Assembly (NCBI GenBank): GCA_002633005.1
Contig: NMRA01000084.1
Coordinates: forward strand, 504,708 to 568,707
Source: Phoronis australis
Taxonomy: Eukaryota; Phoronida; Phoronidae
Direction: 5' to 3'
DNA: 64,000 bases
The notes below the pieces were generated by a model that did no database searches, had not been told where the DNA came from, and worked only from the letters and a program-made list of their open reading frames with translations. Position numbers and translations under genes: made by a program. This document shows positions 12,106-26,091 of this stretch, piece by piece (the stretch's first letter is position 1; each line of letters starts with the position of its first letter).

Positions 12106-15100
12106 GCACTTATCAAATTCAACTGAATAAAATCAAGTGCAGATTAATTATTAATCCCAATTAGTTGACATTAAAGTTACGTAAACGTATCCAGTGCACT
12201 TGTTTGACCTATCTTTAATTACGAATTAGTCGGTTCATTTTGAACCTGGGCTAAAGTTAATTTGAGGAAGGTTTGAATTAGCAGCATCACTGTAGGGATG
12301 GTGTGGAATACAGCTTTGGCAAAGTACTGCCAAATAACGTTTGTGTTTCGTAGATAATGTTGGGTTTACGTATGAGAATAAGGCAAATATCAAAGAACAT
12401 CCTTTCTCTGATTGGCTCAACTGAAGGTTGTAGTATTTAATGACTTTACACATGCTATTAAAACAGAGCATGCACACCCTGTTATCGTATACGACGTTCA
12501 CTTTACAAGAGCAGTTAACGAAGCCAGCCTTTCTTTCCTCCGTTGCGCACATTTTAAGACTGAACTACTTTAGAAGCAAACGTGGAAAGGGCATTTGTCT
12601 GGTTGGTTTTAGGACGCAATTTTGCCGACTCCGGGAAGTTGGCGAGTTTTAGGATTGCGGCATTACACATAGGTAATTAATGGTTGCTCACGCCACATGT
12701 GTGTTTGTGTCCGCGTAGTATGGGAATAATCGCACGCGCGTGCAAATTGGAGATTCATTATTGTAGAGTTCAATAGAACTTAACGCACTAAATAATGTAA
12801 ATGTCGAAGCCTACTGTTTGAACACTGTTATTTTTATTTTTACTTTATTGTTCCGTTTTATCTATTTGATTTTAATGAAATCGAAACGTGACGTTGCGTC
12901 TGAACTTTATTTCATAGTGTTACTTTTCCTTTACATTTATATGCTGTATTTCGATATTGATAACTGACTTTTTATATTTCTTTTCTTAAATTTTATTTCA
13001 AGGGCATAGTTTATTATAGTCCATGTAATTGTTCTTTAAAGTATACTTGTAAATTTAGATGGACAAAACTAAAGCTGAACACCGCCAAAGGGACGGACTA
13101 CTTTCAACGAAAGACGTCTGCTTCAGGAATGCACTCCAACACCAGTTGTTGAAACGCGTAAAAACTGTCGTTTTCATAAAAGTCAAAAACGTTATGGACT
13201 ATTGTAATGGAAGTGAAATTGGTTTATTTTCGTTTTATGGTTTCACTCATTCTTCACAAGTAATAAAAAGGAACAGCTAGTTCGAATGGTTTTCACTCAA
13301 CGCTGCTCAGCCATGAGGGAGAAATTGGCAGTATAAAAACTTTGAAGAATAATTATTATCTTGGCAATTTCTCGAATATTTTCCTCTCGAATACTTTGTA
13401 GTGTATGGGGTGTGCGGGAGAACATGCTTTGAGAGAGCTTAATATCTCATAAGCTAACAACATCCAAATTCAGTTTCCGTAACACACGCAGCTCATTAGC
13501 TTTTTGTTTAATTATTGACATCACATGCCTTCTTAATTGCTTACGAACATAAGCAGACACAAAGGTTAGGAATCAGTAAATATAATATTTTTCACGTGAT
13601 GTGCAGAAAGTTTGAGTTGATCGTTTTATTAATAGATATGGACGTTTTGGTTTCATTAAGCAAACAATTGCTTGGATTGAAATCGGTCCTATTTTATTTA
13701 CTCTTCAACATTTCAAAAAGACATGTTTCCCAGAAATGTGTTTGGTTTAAGAGTACAGCAATTCTTAGGGCTATGCGCTGGGGTCACCTGTTGACAGACT
13801 TCAACATTAACTGTTCGCAAGAATACAAGGCCGCTCGTAGATGCAAGGCACTCGAGATTAAAAATATTGTGAGGTAACTTTGCTTGCAATGCCATATCTC
13901 GCGGAAACTTGCCTGATTTTGCTTTTACGCAAGTATCATGTGTCTAAGAAACGAAACCTGGGGAATTGCGTCGTATAAGGAGAATCAAAACGAAACGTCC
14001 TTTGACATTTCTAAGACATCCTCATTATGGGTGTGTGGATTTTCATACAGGACCTAATATTTCATTATATTTAGGACAGCCAACAAGAATGTCTGGCGCA
14101 GTACATTAAGGTGCTTTCACATTAGAGGAATTTCGATTTACTGAAGCAGAAACTTCGATTACCTTTCCCATTAGATAGCGATATCGGATTTATTGCTTTT
14201 AGGGGATTCGGTCATCGGAGAAAACTTCTAGACGACGCATTTCATTCGCACTCTCAAAGGAAAATTGAGTTGTGGGTTCGAGGCCAACTGAAAATTGTTC
14301 TCCCTCCATTTACCAGTGTTTATGGAAATGATTACTGTCATTCTTCATGAGATGCATATTCTTTTGTTTATTTACGAATTGAAAAGTACCAACTTAATTT
14401 GACTGAATAACAGAGAAAACGTTTTGCGGGATATCTATTTCATTGAGTCTCGCGTGATCCCAAATCGTTGCCGCGGCTCTACCGGTTACGTCACCGCAGT
14501 TTCGGTGAGTACCGAAGCTTCGCTTTTAACCGTTAAACAAAGTTTAGACTCTAGTGAGAAAGCACTTTTGATTGCAGATCTTACGTGAATATTTGTACAG
14601 TAACATCATTAGGTGGACCCAATAGCTCCCAGCACTGTCCGTTTAACTAGGTCAACAACACTTAAAATGACACTAAGCCTCGGGCTTAGTTCCGTAGATG
14701 GCAAGACTTTGCTTTTGGAACATAAACAGTCAATTCCCACAATTCAATACTCCCTTTACCTAGACGACCAATCACTCACTTCAGTGGTCGCTATTTTCCT
14801 AGGACAGTCTAGTAAACTGCCGAGCATACTCGCGAAATATTCAATTTTCACTCTTTTGGTTTTGTGAAATCTTATGAGATATCGCTTTTCTCGCAAGAAA
14901 CTTGTTCCACGCAACGATCTCCTGTTATAGTGATTTCATCCAACACTGGTTCTGCCCTCTGGTATACTTTTTCATCATGCCTCACAGTGGATCACGGATT
15001 TCGAGCTGAGAGATTGTCCCTCAATAGCCAACTAACTCGCAGGAAGCACTACTCGCATTTGTCTATTTAAAACACGTTGTGAAATGAACTTGTTCCAAAA

Positions 15101-15610
15101 TTCAAGGTTATAAAATCAAAATCGAGTACGTATTATTTTGTTGCAAATATGTGACTAAAATAATAGTAAGAAATACATGTTTGTAAATCAGAGTAGATTT
15201 CCTAAAGGAGTCTGTTTGAAAAATGCACGGTTGGCACATTGTTCAAACTATAAATCTAGTTTTCAGTGACACTCGTTATGTAATTTCTTTGCAAACTATA
15301 AGGGCTGCATAGGCAGACCTGAGGTAAGCCGTTTTTTCCTCAATCGTCAGACAACTCGCAAAAAGCGATAGTCACGCCTGTCCGTGTAGCAAACTCTGCA
15401 AGAAATTTCCGCCGACTTGCTCCAAACGTTTAAGGTTCAACAGCGTCAAAAGAATTTAATTCATTTTGAAGATTTAGGACGAAGTTTGTATCTGTTAATG
15501 GGTCAATTCCGGGGCTTTACTATCCCTTTAAGTTCAGAACAGCCCCTTTTTGCAAAGTTTTGGTCACATGAGAAAAACAATTGTTTGTTGCAGTAAGGCT
15601 TTCACTCATG

Positions 15611-16075
15611 CTATAAAAAACGATCACTTTTGTGGGTTAAACATCTGCAGTTAATTTCCCATATCCCGAATTCAACTGTCCTCTTTTGGCGGGGAAACCG
15701 CATTGCATGATTGATTTGATTTTCGAAAAGTGCAAACTGAAGGTCCTTAAAACACACTCTCTGAACCGAGTCGAACAACGTAAGGATTGATCGAGCGTTA
15801 CTAAACATCTCAAATTTGATATCAGCATTGAAACTCAGTAAGCGACTGCTCAATTGCAATGTTTTTGGAATGGCTGAAGACAAACTAACCTGAAAGATAG
15901 TCATTAGACTCGCAGTGCTCAAAATATAACTGTAGCGCAAGTGAAGACTCACAGAGGGCGCAGTGGTAATGCAAATAGGACCTGAGAAGTGGCAATCGGA
16001 TCCAACTTGTGTGAACTTCAGGAACGCCTGCCACACAGGGATTCGCTTGTAAACATCCCGCTCTTCCACTCGCAC
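15611..16075 (-). other. Unassigned 154-codon open frame
   Basis: One of the longer uninterrupted frames in this half of the window. The conceptual product has mixed composition, no signal peptide, no clear membrane segment and no motif I recognise. An inner part (the 16075-15990 end) could be an exon, but I find no strong paired acceptor and donor. It may be a chance frame. Confidence 0.2.
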
Positions 16076-19000
16076 TTGGTTTTACGCTAGTCAGGTCGTG
16101 TACTCGCTGTACGGTGTTACGTTCTGAAAAAATACGCGTACCTCAGCGGGGAAGTGTGGCATGGGTAGGTATTTGGCAAATTCAATATACTTGTGCGGAG
16201 CGAAAATGATAATGATCTACGAACCTTTTTGGCAACAAAATGATTCATTTCAACCCGACATTAGACAGTTGTAGTTAATATTCCTTGGTGGTAAACGCAA
16301 TCCGAGGTTGGATGACGTCAACGGTTCTACTTGTTTATAAAGCTAAAACTCAAAGTCGGTTCTGATATTTACCCCGACTCATTTTGATACCTGCGTTCGT
16401 CGGCCATCATATATTTTAGCCGAGATCTCGTAGCCAAAGTTTTAATAGATGTGATTGATAACCGACGAAAAAATACTGAATTATTTCCGTTCGTCTCATA
16501 GGGAAATTCTTGATTGAAAGAGTGGGCTATCAAAAAATATACCGCACCTCCGACGCAAGTTTTCGAAAAACACTAATCAGAACGGCTATATTTTTATCTA
16601 ACCAGGAGTGGTCTAACGTCTAGTACCCATGGAGCATGAAAGCTAATTCGCAATCATATTTTGCATGTGCAGTTCGACGGACAACACCAACAAAATATGT
16701 AAAGCAACTCGTTTTTAATTTTAAAACGAATATTGTACTTCAGATGTATCCATGTAGTGAAGGGTTGGGACTCGTTTGCAACTACCGGTCAGTGAATAAC
16801 AGTGTGCATGACCACTAATCCATAGGTTTTCTTCTATCAGTATGTGTGTCTTAAAAATTCGGTGTTGTTTCGCAACTTTATTGATATTCAAGCGACATCT
16901 ATTGACAATATTGATGCTCAATCTTCAATTTTCTGTCTAGGTGGCTATCATGTAACAGTTCTTTATAAAACCTGTGAGGAAGCAAACAATTCAGAACTCT
17001 TCAACTAATTATGTGCATCTTTAACTACGCTTAACTACGCTTGGGCATCAAACAATAAGGTAACTGAGATCAGTACAGCAGACGTGATGAAACGTACAAG
17101 TATTTCCACTTCTCTAAGTCGTCTAGTGACATCTATCGGCAAATAACACACCCAGTCGATACCCTCCTTCACCGAACATGTGACAGCCAACGAGCCGCAA
17201 GATGAAGGGTCAACCATTCAAAACCGAGGTTGGTTTAACAAATTACACCAGAATTCGGCACTTGACTGAAAGTTGTTTGGAGATAGTCTTCTGGGGGCAA
17301 AATGCGACTTGCTTTTGATGAAATTTAGGACTACTTTGGCAATTTGTATTTCAAAACTTTTCTGTGTCAAACACCTCTGATATCATGTGATAGGAACATG
17401 GTCTCTGGTATTACATTATCGGTTTCCATGGTAACATTGAGACTGTTTAAATGAGGTACATCTCATGCACTTGAAAAGAAACTAATTATACAGCAGTACC
17501 TCATACCCCGTCTGCCTGATAGGGCAATTGAAAATACATGTAACTATACATGAACCCGTACCACGCAAAGTAAAAACGTTCTCAGTCCCCACTGTATTCT
17601 TAAGAATGCAAGTGACTAGGGACACGAACATCATATTCGCTCGAGATCCGGGAATTGTTTCGGGCTCCTAACCATGCAGTTGGCTTAAGGAAACGAAATG
17701 AATGTTAGTCTTTCTCATTTTGGCCCAGTTTCATAACCTAACAGAATGACGCGTTATAATATGACGGCGATTTCTGTGGGTTTTTTTTCTCCCCGAGCCA
17801 CTTACCCCGTCCTTTGTGTTCGAAGCTAGCACAGCGATTTCGAAGAAACATGTACAACTTTACACTTTTAGAAGTTGTTGTCTTGATGATGTGTGGTTGG
17901 CCGTTCCACGTTTCCTCATTCTGTTGTTAAGTTCAGCGATGAGTTAAATACGAAGTTCTCTTGGTTTTCAATGACCCAGTTTAATTGTGTTCTAGCTATG
18001 ATTTGAAAATTCCGACGTTTTTATTTTCTGTATCAAATGACCTATGTTTCAGTTGCATAAAAATAAGCTGCAAATTTGTTAACAGTACCAGATTGTGGAC
18101 AAACATGTATGACGTCACCAGTCTATGTGGTTGTGTGGGCCAAGTGACGTGTTCATCAAACATTTCCTCTCACTGTAGTGAATAAAATCACAAACATAAG
18201 CTTCCATAATTGTATTGGTTACTCTTTCTGATTTATTTATCTTAGAATGACTTTTCGCTGATTTTTGCAAGGATATTACTGAACGATGGCAGATGTATTT
18301 TGATTCCTGACGTGACTCGTCTTTCGAAATATTGGCTACTGGTATTAAGATTTCAATCTTAAGGTTCATTGACAATTTTGAACCGTTTGATTCTACTTTT
18401 CGGGCATTTAGTATCAGTTCTGCAAGCGTGTGGCTCCTAACATACTTCACACTTCAGTGATACTGAGGCTCACTGAAGACTTCACTGACTTCATCATAGT
18501 ATTTAATGATAACTGAAATTATATAATTTATTTTCCAGTACCAACCTGCGGCCATGTTGCTGACATACATTGAGCGTCTTGCAGTTCCCTTAATTAGCAC
18601 TTATCAGTTTGCTGCCTCAGCTTACATGTAATTTCACAAATTTTGAAAGATTCAAAGTCGTTTGAAGAGAAAGGTCATTGTTTTTTCCACAGTATTTAAA
18701 TTAACACAATTCGTATTTCATTGGTTTGCGTTTTGCTTTGTTTTGTAATGAAAATTAATTTAAAGAGGCATGGAACGCGAAAGCACGTCCCAAATATCTT
18801 TTAAAGAAATCCTGACGAAAACACCATCTCGCAATGTCTAGTACAGAGAATTTCACTTTCAATGCGAGGAAATTTCCAAAAAAAAATCACAATTTCACAA
18901 TTTTGAAACACGTGCGAAGGAAAAACTAACGTTTCTAATCTCCCTCCCACTTATGATAAATGTGCGCATGCGCTCACAGTCAGTTGCTTGAAGTCGTTTG

Positions 19001-19929
19001 AGGACAAAGGTCACAAATTTCCATATAATTGAAATGTGCTACGTCTATGTCTTGCCATACCAAATAAGGAGACGTGATTTGCCTTGTAGGAGAAAACTTT
19101 GAAACTAAAAGAATTTTTTTTGATATCAACAGAAATGAAAAATCTTTACGAACAAACCCAAAAAATACATGATGAGCAGGTTGAATTCTATTTCAGTGGC
19201 AGAGAACCACTTTCGATATTGCAATTTAGTATGTTTATCGCGTTCCAGGCCTTTTTGACACATCATATTTTATTTTCCATGAGAATGGCAATAATTGTGA
19301 TATGGAGATCATCAAGTCAAATGACACGACGGAGGAATTTCAACGAGATATGTGTACGTGTTAACATACATTCTCTTACAAACCAGGAGCGAGTGCTTGT
19401 AGTGCAGTGAATGCGCACATTTTTTATTTGTATTTCGAATGAGGATTTCAGTCAGCCTTTCCAAGGATCGCCAATATCATTTCGCCATTATCTACATGCC
19501 ACTTAATAAAAGTTCACATAACGCGTTACAAAATCCTGGCATTCAAAGGTTTTGCGTTCAGTCTGTTCACTTAAATTCCCAATTTTCTTTGAAGTAATCC
19601 TGGAAAACGAATCTGGGACCACTTATCTTTCTTTATCGGTCCAAAATTTAAACACCAGCTCTTAGTCTAAATAAAACAAAAAACAACTGGATAATTCGTA
19701 ACGTGCATTTTAAAATATTGTCTGTAAATAGCGTTCGGTTCATGGGAACAATTAACTTAATTTCCAAAACACTCTGAAAATAGAATATAACAATATCGAC
19801 TGCCAGTGACGAGTATTGGGTTAATCAAAGTGAAAAAACATACAGTGTATAATTACAAAACGGATATTTTATAGTTAAAGATTTATTTGCAAACTATTCA
19901 CTGTCTTGTTGCCACGTAACGTATAATGT

Positions 19930-21640
19930 TGTTTCCCACTTAAAATGATCGAGTACGCCAACAAACTTGTTTAATTTTGGACGGTTCTGAATTATCTCAT
20001 AGATCACATTTGAATTTAATTGACCAATTTGCGACATTTTCTGGTTTAATTGAATATCGAGAAAACAAGATGTGTCTGGATTGGTTCATAAAAGATTCTG
20101 ACGAAAAACTTTGTGTCAATGGAAACCTGTTATGGACTAATAAACCTATCATGTTTTTGGGAATTAAATTCTCCACTGATTGTTATACAATGCCAGATAT
20201 TAACTATAGTGGCAGGCTTTTGGAAATTAAGAAAATGGTGGGCTCTTGGTCAAGAAGAATTTTTACTGTTTTAGGTAAAACAACCTTGGTTAAGACAGTT
20301 TTGTTGCCACGATTGTTCATTTGCTTTAACCCTTCACTAGCCCCTCCACTGACATGATTCAAGAATTAGAGCGGGTTTTTTGACTTCATTTGGAATGGGA
20401 AGAATGACAGAGTTAGCCGAAATAAAATTGTACAAAATCAGGATAGTGGTGGTCTAAAAAATGGTTCATGTTTGTTTTCTTTTTGTTAAGTCTTTGAAAA
20501 TATCGTGGCTTCGTAAACTATTCACCTCAAATACCACACGTGACCTTGCAGAGGTAGTTTTGGGTTGTAAAGTTGATAACTTTTTTTTAAAAATAGAGGA
20601 AGCTTTCCTTAAAAAATCGCTGAAAGAACCGACGATCTGTTCTGGAAGGAAGTTTAAGCGATGTTGAACTCTTTTTTCAAATGTGTGACAAAAATGAAAA
20701 TATTCACTCTCCCCTGTGGTATAATTCAAAGATTAAAGTCGGTAGAAAATGTATTTTCTACAAGACCTGGTATAAAATGGATGTCTATCGTGTGTGCGAT
20801 TTGTGTAATGCTGAAGGTTCTTTTATGTCATACGAAAAACTTTGTAACAGTTATAACTTTCAACCTTCAATACTAGAATTTCAACTTTTGCAGCGTACAT
20901 GGGTCTTAAGAATAGACTAGACATTATCTTTTTCCCAAATTTTCCATGTTATTTTAATAAAAATTTGCATAATAAATCACAAGCGGTAACTATTTATGAC
21001 ACCATAGTACACACACTTCTGACATCTTGTAAATATAAAAACAAGTGGTCATCTGAGATAGATATAAGCGTTATGATGTAAATTTTAGTGACTCTTGATA
21101 CATGGTGGAGAAAAGTAAATAAACTCGCGTTCAATTGTACAAAAGATACAAAATTGCGTTGGTTTCAATTCTGCTTAATTCACAGAATATTGCCAACGAA
21201 TAATTATTTGCATAAAATCAAAATAAAACAACAAGTGATTTATGCTCTTTCTGTGGTGAACACCTTGAAACTTTTCTCCATCTGTTTTGGGAATGTCGCC
21301 TTGTCTCCAGTTTTTGGCTCCTGTTTGCTGAATGGTTCAAACAGACGTAAATTATCGTGTGCACAAAATAACAGTGTTTTTGGGTTTTTTGGAAAACGAA
21401 AAATTGTAACATTAATCTATTGATTAATCTAGCAGAATTACATATTTAGCCACCAAAAGTTTGTTAAAAAGTCTCATAATTTTCACATGTTCGTAAACTT
21501 TATTAAATTACATCCTGAAGAAAATACGGTACTTTTTGATTAATGATTTAATGTTATTCTTTGTAAATGATGTATTCTGTATTGTTTTATGTGACTTCTA
21601 ATTATCATGCTAGAGCAAAATAAAAATATTAAAAATTTTT
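19930..21640 (+). mobile_element. Decayed L1/Tx1-like LINE, 3' half of ORF2
   Basis: Translation in shifting plus-strand frames gives the region after the reverse transcriptase active site: a SWSRRIFTVLGKTTLVKTVL block (around 20240-20310) typical of L1-type elements, then a LRWFQFCLIHRILPTNNYL block (around 21137-21200) and a CSFCGEH...FWEC cysteine motif near 21250-21300. The active-site Tyr-Ala-Asp-Asp is read here as Tyr-Ala-Asn-Lys (19954-19965), and there are at least four frameshifts or stops, so the copy is inactive. It ends near an A-rich AATAAAAATATTAAAA tail. The 5' part of the element is missing, as is usual for LINE copies. Confidence 0.85.
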
Positions 21641-22266
21641 CTCCCACTCCTTAGTAATTCCCAATATGTTTGTAATGCCATATCTAAATATTTGAATACT
21701 TACAATTAGAACTACTTACATATATATAGTTCTATGTATATTACTTTCATCTACCAACTGTCTTCAACTCAGATATAATGCTTCGCGATTTCTGGGTTTG
21801 TCATTATTTCCGTTGTATCTTCTGTGTATTCTTCAAATATATACATGTATACCACCTTGAAAAAAGTTCCAAAGTTTTTTCCTATGATTATCGATTGCTA
21901 AATTGACCGAAATGTTGTTTCAAGTGTTTCAACCAATAAACATGTGAGTTGCATACTGATGTAAAGGTTTTTATTAATAAACAACAATATTGTTCAAATA
22001 ACAGAAAAAGGCAACGCAGTGAACAGTAAAACATGATGACTAAAGATATTTAGATTTTAAATTGCAGAATATATGATGTCATGTAAGTTACAGTGCATTA
22101 AGCAAAAATAATCTGACGAAAGCTTTTCCTCGTCATGACGGCTAGTTCTGTAAACAGAGAAAAATAATTTGTAATAACTGTTCTCGGGGATTCTAATTAC
22201 AAAACGGCTTGGTCACATTACTAACTTCCCTGTTAATTCATCTCATTCTCAGTCATGAGTGAAGAC

Positions 22267-22433
22267 CAGTGCCGTAGTGGTAAAATTAGAGGTAAGTAGG
22301 CGCCCAAAGCCCACCGTATTACCATGCAGTTGAGCACTGAACGTACATGTAGCTAAGGTGCATTGGCGCTACGTTCAAATGCCAGAAGGTGGTTGGCTGC
22401 GCACAGGTGCGCCTATGCCCCAATACAGCACTG
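22267..22433 (+). mobile_element. hAT-like MITE, copy 1
   Basis: A 167-base element starting CAGTGCCGTAGTGG and ending CCAATACAGCACTG, so its ends are inverted repeats. It is flanked on both sides by the same 8 bases, GTGAAGAC. An 8-base target duplication with CAGTG...CACTG ends is characteristic of hAT-superfamily non-autonomous elements. Related copies are at 44046-44201 and 46556-46711. Non-coding. Confidence 0.9.
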
Positions 22434-23160
22434 GTGAAGACTACTATGACGATGAATTTTTTTTCTACTAGCCGTCATGACGGGGTATTGCGAGTCATCT
22501 TGTTTGAATACTTTTTGCTTTTACTTTACCTGAAATGTACATACACATGCGACCAATGTTGGATTCAAATTCAAATTATCTTGAATACCTGCAAGACTTT
22601 TATATTAAGGACATTGCGAGGTTGTTAGCATGGAAACTGTCAAACATTGAAGATAGTGGGGACATAATGGCGAGATGGGGTGCAATTTTCAATTTCCCGG
22701 TTTAAATTTGGGTCGCTTTGTCACCATTTGGATAGAAATTTAGCGTGTTATTTGAGAAAAAATGGGATGGGTCGCAAAATCCCTGTTTTTGCTTAATATA
22801 GGTTTCTGTAGGATAATAGTGTGCGCGGTATGAATATCAAAGAGAGCTTAAAGCGTAAACAAATTTAGATACCTCGGAAATCGGACAGTATCAAATTTCA
22901 TTTACAGTAGATGTTTTCCAGGCAAGGGATCAACTTTTAACCCTCAGCTATGGGGGCGATTTTTTTCTTGCCTCAACTTCGGTTGCATTTTGTGTTATGG
23001 CCAGCTCGCTTCAAATTTGAAAGACCTCCTACCCTGTAAAAGACGACGCTCTCTGTTGCGTTTTTTTTAATTTCCGTATATGTTGTAATGCCGTGACAGC
23101 CGATAAGGAAGACAAGTATTGTCTCGTAAAACTATACAATATGCAGAACGGCAAGCCACG

Positions 23161-23276
23161 CATGGGCGGTGCAGCCCACCCTCCCCCTGTGGTGCACCGC
23201 CCATAGACCATGGTCGGTTCAGCACTGAAAAAAGTGGGGGATAGAGCTCCCAGCACCCTATGGTGCACCGCCCGTA
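23161..23276. repeat. GC-rich fold-back repeat, copy 1
   Basis: Bounded by CATGGGCGGTGCA and an inverted TGCACCGCCCGTA, with an internal GTGCACCGCCCATAG and a GCACTGAAAAAAGTGGGGG core. The same core and ends occur in reverse orientation at 48819-48962. Probably a small non-autonomous DNA transposon; no target duplication established. Confidence 0.75.
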
Positions 23277-24030
23277 TGACTACCTGTGAAGGGCTGATGG
23301 GGTCATATAGTACCATCTGTTCGTTTCAAAAAGCCCGGTTATTTCATTGTTTCAATAGAGGGCTCTGCAAGTTTGTAGATTTTTTTAACCTTTCTACATG
23401 TATGCGATTTCGTACCACAATATTCTATCGATTTTTCTCCACTGGCGATGACGAATGTTCTGACTGAAGATCTACGAAAAATCGTCTATTACAGCATTCA
23501 ATTTGCAGTTAATATCGTACAGCTGTTACGATTAGGTGAATTGTTTAGAATGATGAAACCTGAGTGTCGATGACTATTTGCCGTTAGTTGAGCGTGTGTG
23601 CCAAATGAAATACATGTTTTTTACAGTAGCTCTTTGGTGTGTTCTATCTTGCTCGGAAACCAAGTCTGAAGACTGATCAGATTAAGAAAATATTATTCCA
23701 GGCAATTTTTTTGGCAAAAATGCTGCGCCCAATTTTCACCTATTCCTTAATATAAAGTAACCTGGAATATTATTAACTGTTGTGATCAGACTCCTGGAAG
23801 TTTGCGAACAATATGGTCGTCTAAACCAATGAGCACGGTGATAGTCGTGGGTTGTTCTATCAAGATTCAGGCTATGCACTTAAATCGGTTTGCAAATTGC
23901 GATTGGAGATATGATGGTGATGCCTCAATCATAATCGCGTACGCTGCGTAACATAATTATTGTAAGCCCTATATTCATGTACACAAAGGATTGCGCATCA
24001 TCGAACCAGCTGCTGATGAGTTAAAGACCT

Positions 24031-24413
24031 GGGCCCGGTCTCCAATCTTTTTACTCGAAATGGAACTCGAAATTAGGTTTGGCATTTTCTACTCTACTTT
24101 TGGGCGAACTCAAGATAAGTGTCTATCATTCTATGCTCGAGTACAAAATAACTTACGTAGATAATTTATTGCCCTTAGTTCACAGTTTGTAAACCCAATA
24201 TTAAAGCCATAAGTTCGAGTTTTTACTCGTGTTTGCAGCACGAATATAAGGGTCTTCAAGGGCAAACTTGAACTAAAAACTCTTATGCATAAACTATAAT
24301 GTCTTCGAGCACAGTCTGATAACCAATTATCTTAAGTTCGCACAAAAGAAGCAGAGAAATTGCCAAAAATAGTTTCGAGTTCGTTTCAAGGACAAAGATT
24401 AGAGACCGGGCCC
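24031..24413. mobile_element. Inverted-repeat element (MITE-like), complete copy
   Basis: Ends are inverted copies: GGGCCCGGTCTCCAATCTTT at the left and, read inwards from the right, GGGCCCGGTCTCTAATCTTT. The interior continues as an imperfect inverted repeat (ACTCGAAAT... against ...TTTCGAGTTC). It is rich in CGAG/CTCG and has no coding capacity. Diverged relatives are recognisable at 51480-51740 and 59525-59840 from a shared AACTCAAGATAAGTG-type block followed by TTTACG. The superfamily is not decided. Confidence 0.85.
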
Positions 24414-24617
24414 TGGTCGCACGCGTTCAACCTTTATTAAATGGTTAGAGAATGTTATAAGGATCCAAGAAGTACCTACCCCATAACTAATACACATTCC
24501 GTACTCGAAAAAAGTTTAAACTTTAATGAACGCGCCACTCACGATTCGCACCCAAAGAACCACCGCCATTTTGAACTTGCCGCGAACCCGGAAGTACAAT
24601 TCATTCAGGAACCCAGG

Positions 24618-25424
24618 CNNNNNNNNNNNNNNNNNNNNNNNNNNNNNNNNNNNNNNNNNNNNNNNNNNNNNNNNNNNNNNNNNNNNNNNNNNNNNNNNNN
24701 NNNNNNNNNNNNNNNNNNNNNNNNNNNNNNNNNNNNNNNNNNNNNNNNNNNNNNNNNNNNNNNNNNNNNNNNNNNNNNNNNNNNNNNNNNNNNNNNNNNN
24801 NNNNNNNNNNNNNNNNNNNNNNNNNNNNNNNNNNNNNNNNNNNNNNNNNNNNNNNNNNNNNNNNNNNNNNNNNNNNNNNNNNNNNNNNNNNNNNNNNNNN
24901 NNNNNNNNNNNNNNNNNNNNNNNNNNNNNNNNNNNNNNNNNNNNNNNNNNNNNNNNNNNNNNNNNNNNNNNNNNNNNNNNNNNNNNNNNNNNNNNNNNNN
25001 NNNNNNNNNNNNNNNNNNNNNNNNNNNNNNNNNNNNNNNNNNNNNNNNNNNNNNNNNNNNNNNNNNNNNNNNNNNNNNNNNNNNNNNNNNNNNNNNNNNN
25101 NNNNNNNNNNNNNNNNNNNNNNNNNNNNNNNNNNNNNNNNNNNNNNNNNNNNNNNNNNNNNNNNNNNNNNNNNNNNNNNNNNNNNNNNNNNNNNNNNNNN
25201 NNNNNNNNNNNNNNNNNNNNNNNNNNNNNNNNNNNNNNNNNNNNNNNNNNNNNNNNNNNNNNNNNNNNNNNNNNNNNNNNNNNNNNNNNNNNNNNNNNNN
25301 NNNNNNNNNNNNNNNNNNNNNNNNNNNNNNNNNNNNNNNNNNNNNNNNNNNNNNNNNNNNNNNNNNNNNNNNNNNNNNNNNNNNNNNNNNNNNNNNNNNN
25401 NNNNNNNNNNNNNNNNNNNNNNNN
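24618..25424. other. Assembly gap (807 N)
   Basis: A continuous run of N. Any open frame drawn across it is meaningless. Confidence 0.99.
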
Positions 25425-26091
25425 GTCCAGATTTTTCTCGTTGCGGGGTGCGATCTAGCGCAGATTTTGACTTAATCTGCGGTTAATCCCGACTCCGAGT
25501 CCACAGGAACTTAAGAATCTTAGGAAAGGCTATTTGGGAGGATTAAAGGTAATTTGAGTCGAAACTATTTTTACTCAAGAATTCAAGTTGTCCTATCGAC
25601 GATCGCGAAGCAGCGACGCATCAGTCGGCAAGTTTTCGCCCTGGGATTTCAGCACATTTTTTTAAAAAGATCGTAATTTAACAACAGAGTTTGATAGCAA
25701 TGCACCACAGTTTTGTAGCTAGTCTGTCATAGGTTCCACATACGTCACAGCGCGTAAATTTGATGAATCCTAGCTTCCGATTTCACCCGTTTCGGAGACC
25801 AGGTTTTAACTGCCGTAGGCTACAAAAAGAGTCCCCCTGGGCGCTTCTTAGAGCGAATACGGTAGCCCTAATAGATGGTGACATCAGTGCACGAAACGAT
25901 GATTTTTATTTAAATTAGCAGCAAGTTTGTGGTGACTGGCGCCAATGGCCAGGTGACCGAACTTCGGGCTTGGCGAGTAGATTTTCTGGCTCCGGCACTC
26001 GCCCAGCTGGCGAGCAGGGTTTTTCAAGACTAAAAGCCTGGGTATATCCCTGACTTCCACACTTTTTCAAAACAGGGAAAACTACTAAGGA

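Larger units (their letters stand above)
8623..19929. other. Intergenic stretch, no gene recognised
   Basis: Upstream of the homeobox-like exon. Open frames are short except for one at 15611-16075. I see an AT-rich microsatellite near 11.4 kb and a repeat member near 12.0 kb, and no convincing exon set, tRNA or rRNA. Regulatory elements of the homeobox-like gene could lie here but cannot be told from sequence alone. Confidence 0.6.
21641..24030. other. Intergenic stretch with small repeats
   Basis: No exon recognised. Contains a hAT-like MITE (22267-22433) and a GC-rich fold-back repeat (23161-23276). The remainder is AT-rich unique sequence. Confidence 0.6.

Noticed and set aside
13740-13900. 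Similarity to 52380-52530 around CAAGGCACTCGA
   Set aside because: Only one 12-base block and scattered short matches; not enough to call a repeat.
14270-14290. GGTTCGAGGCC, a match to the tRNA/SINE B box
   Set aside because: No A box at the right distance upstream and no cloverleaf can be drawn; treated as chance.
24441-25475. Two apparent open frames of more than 300 codons
   Set aside because: They run across the N gap at 24618-25424; almost all of their length is unknown sequence.
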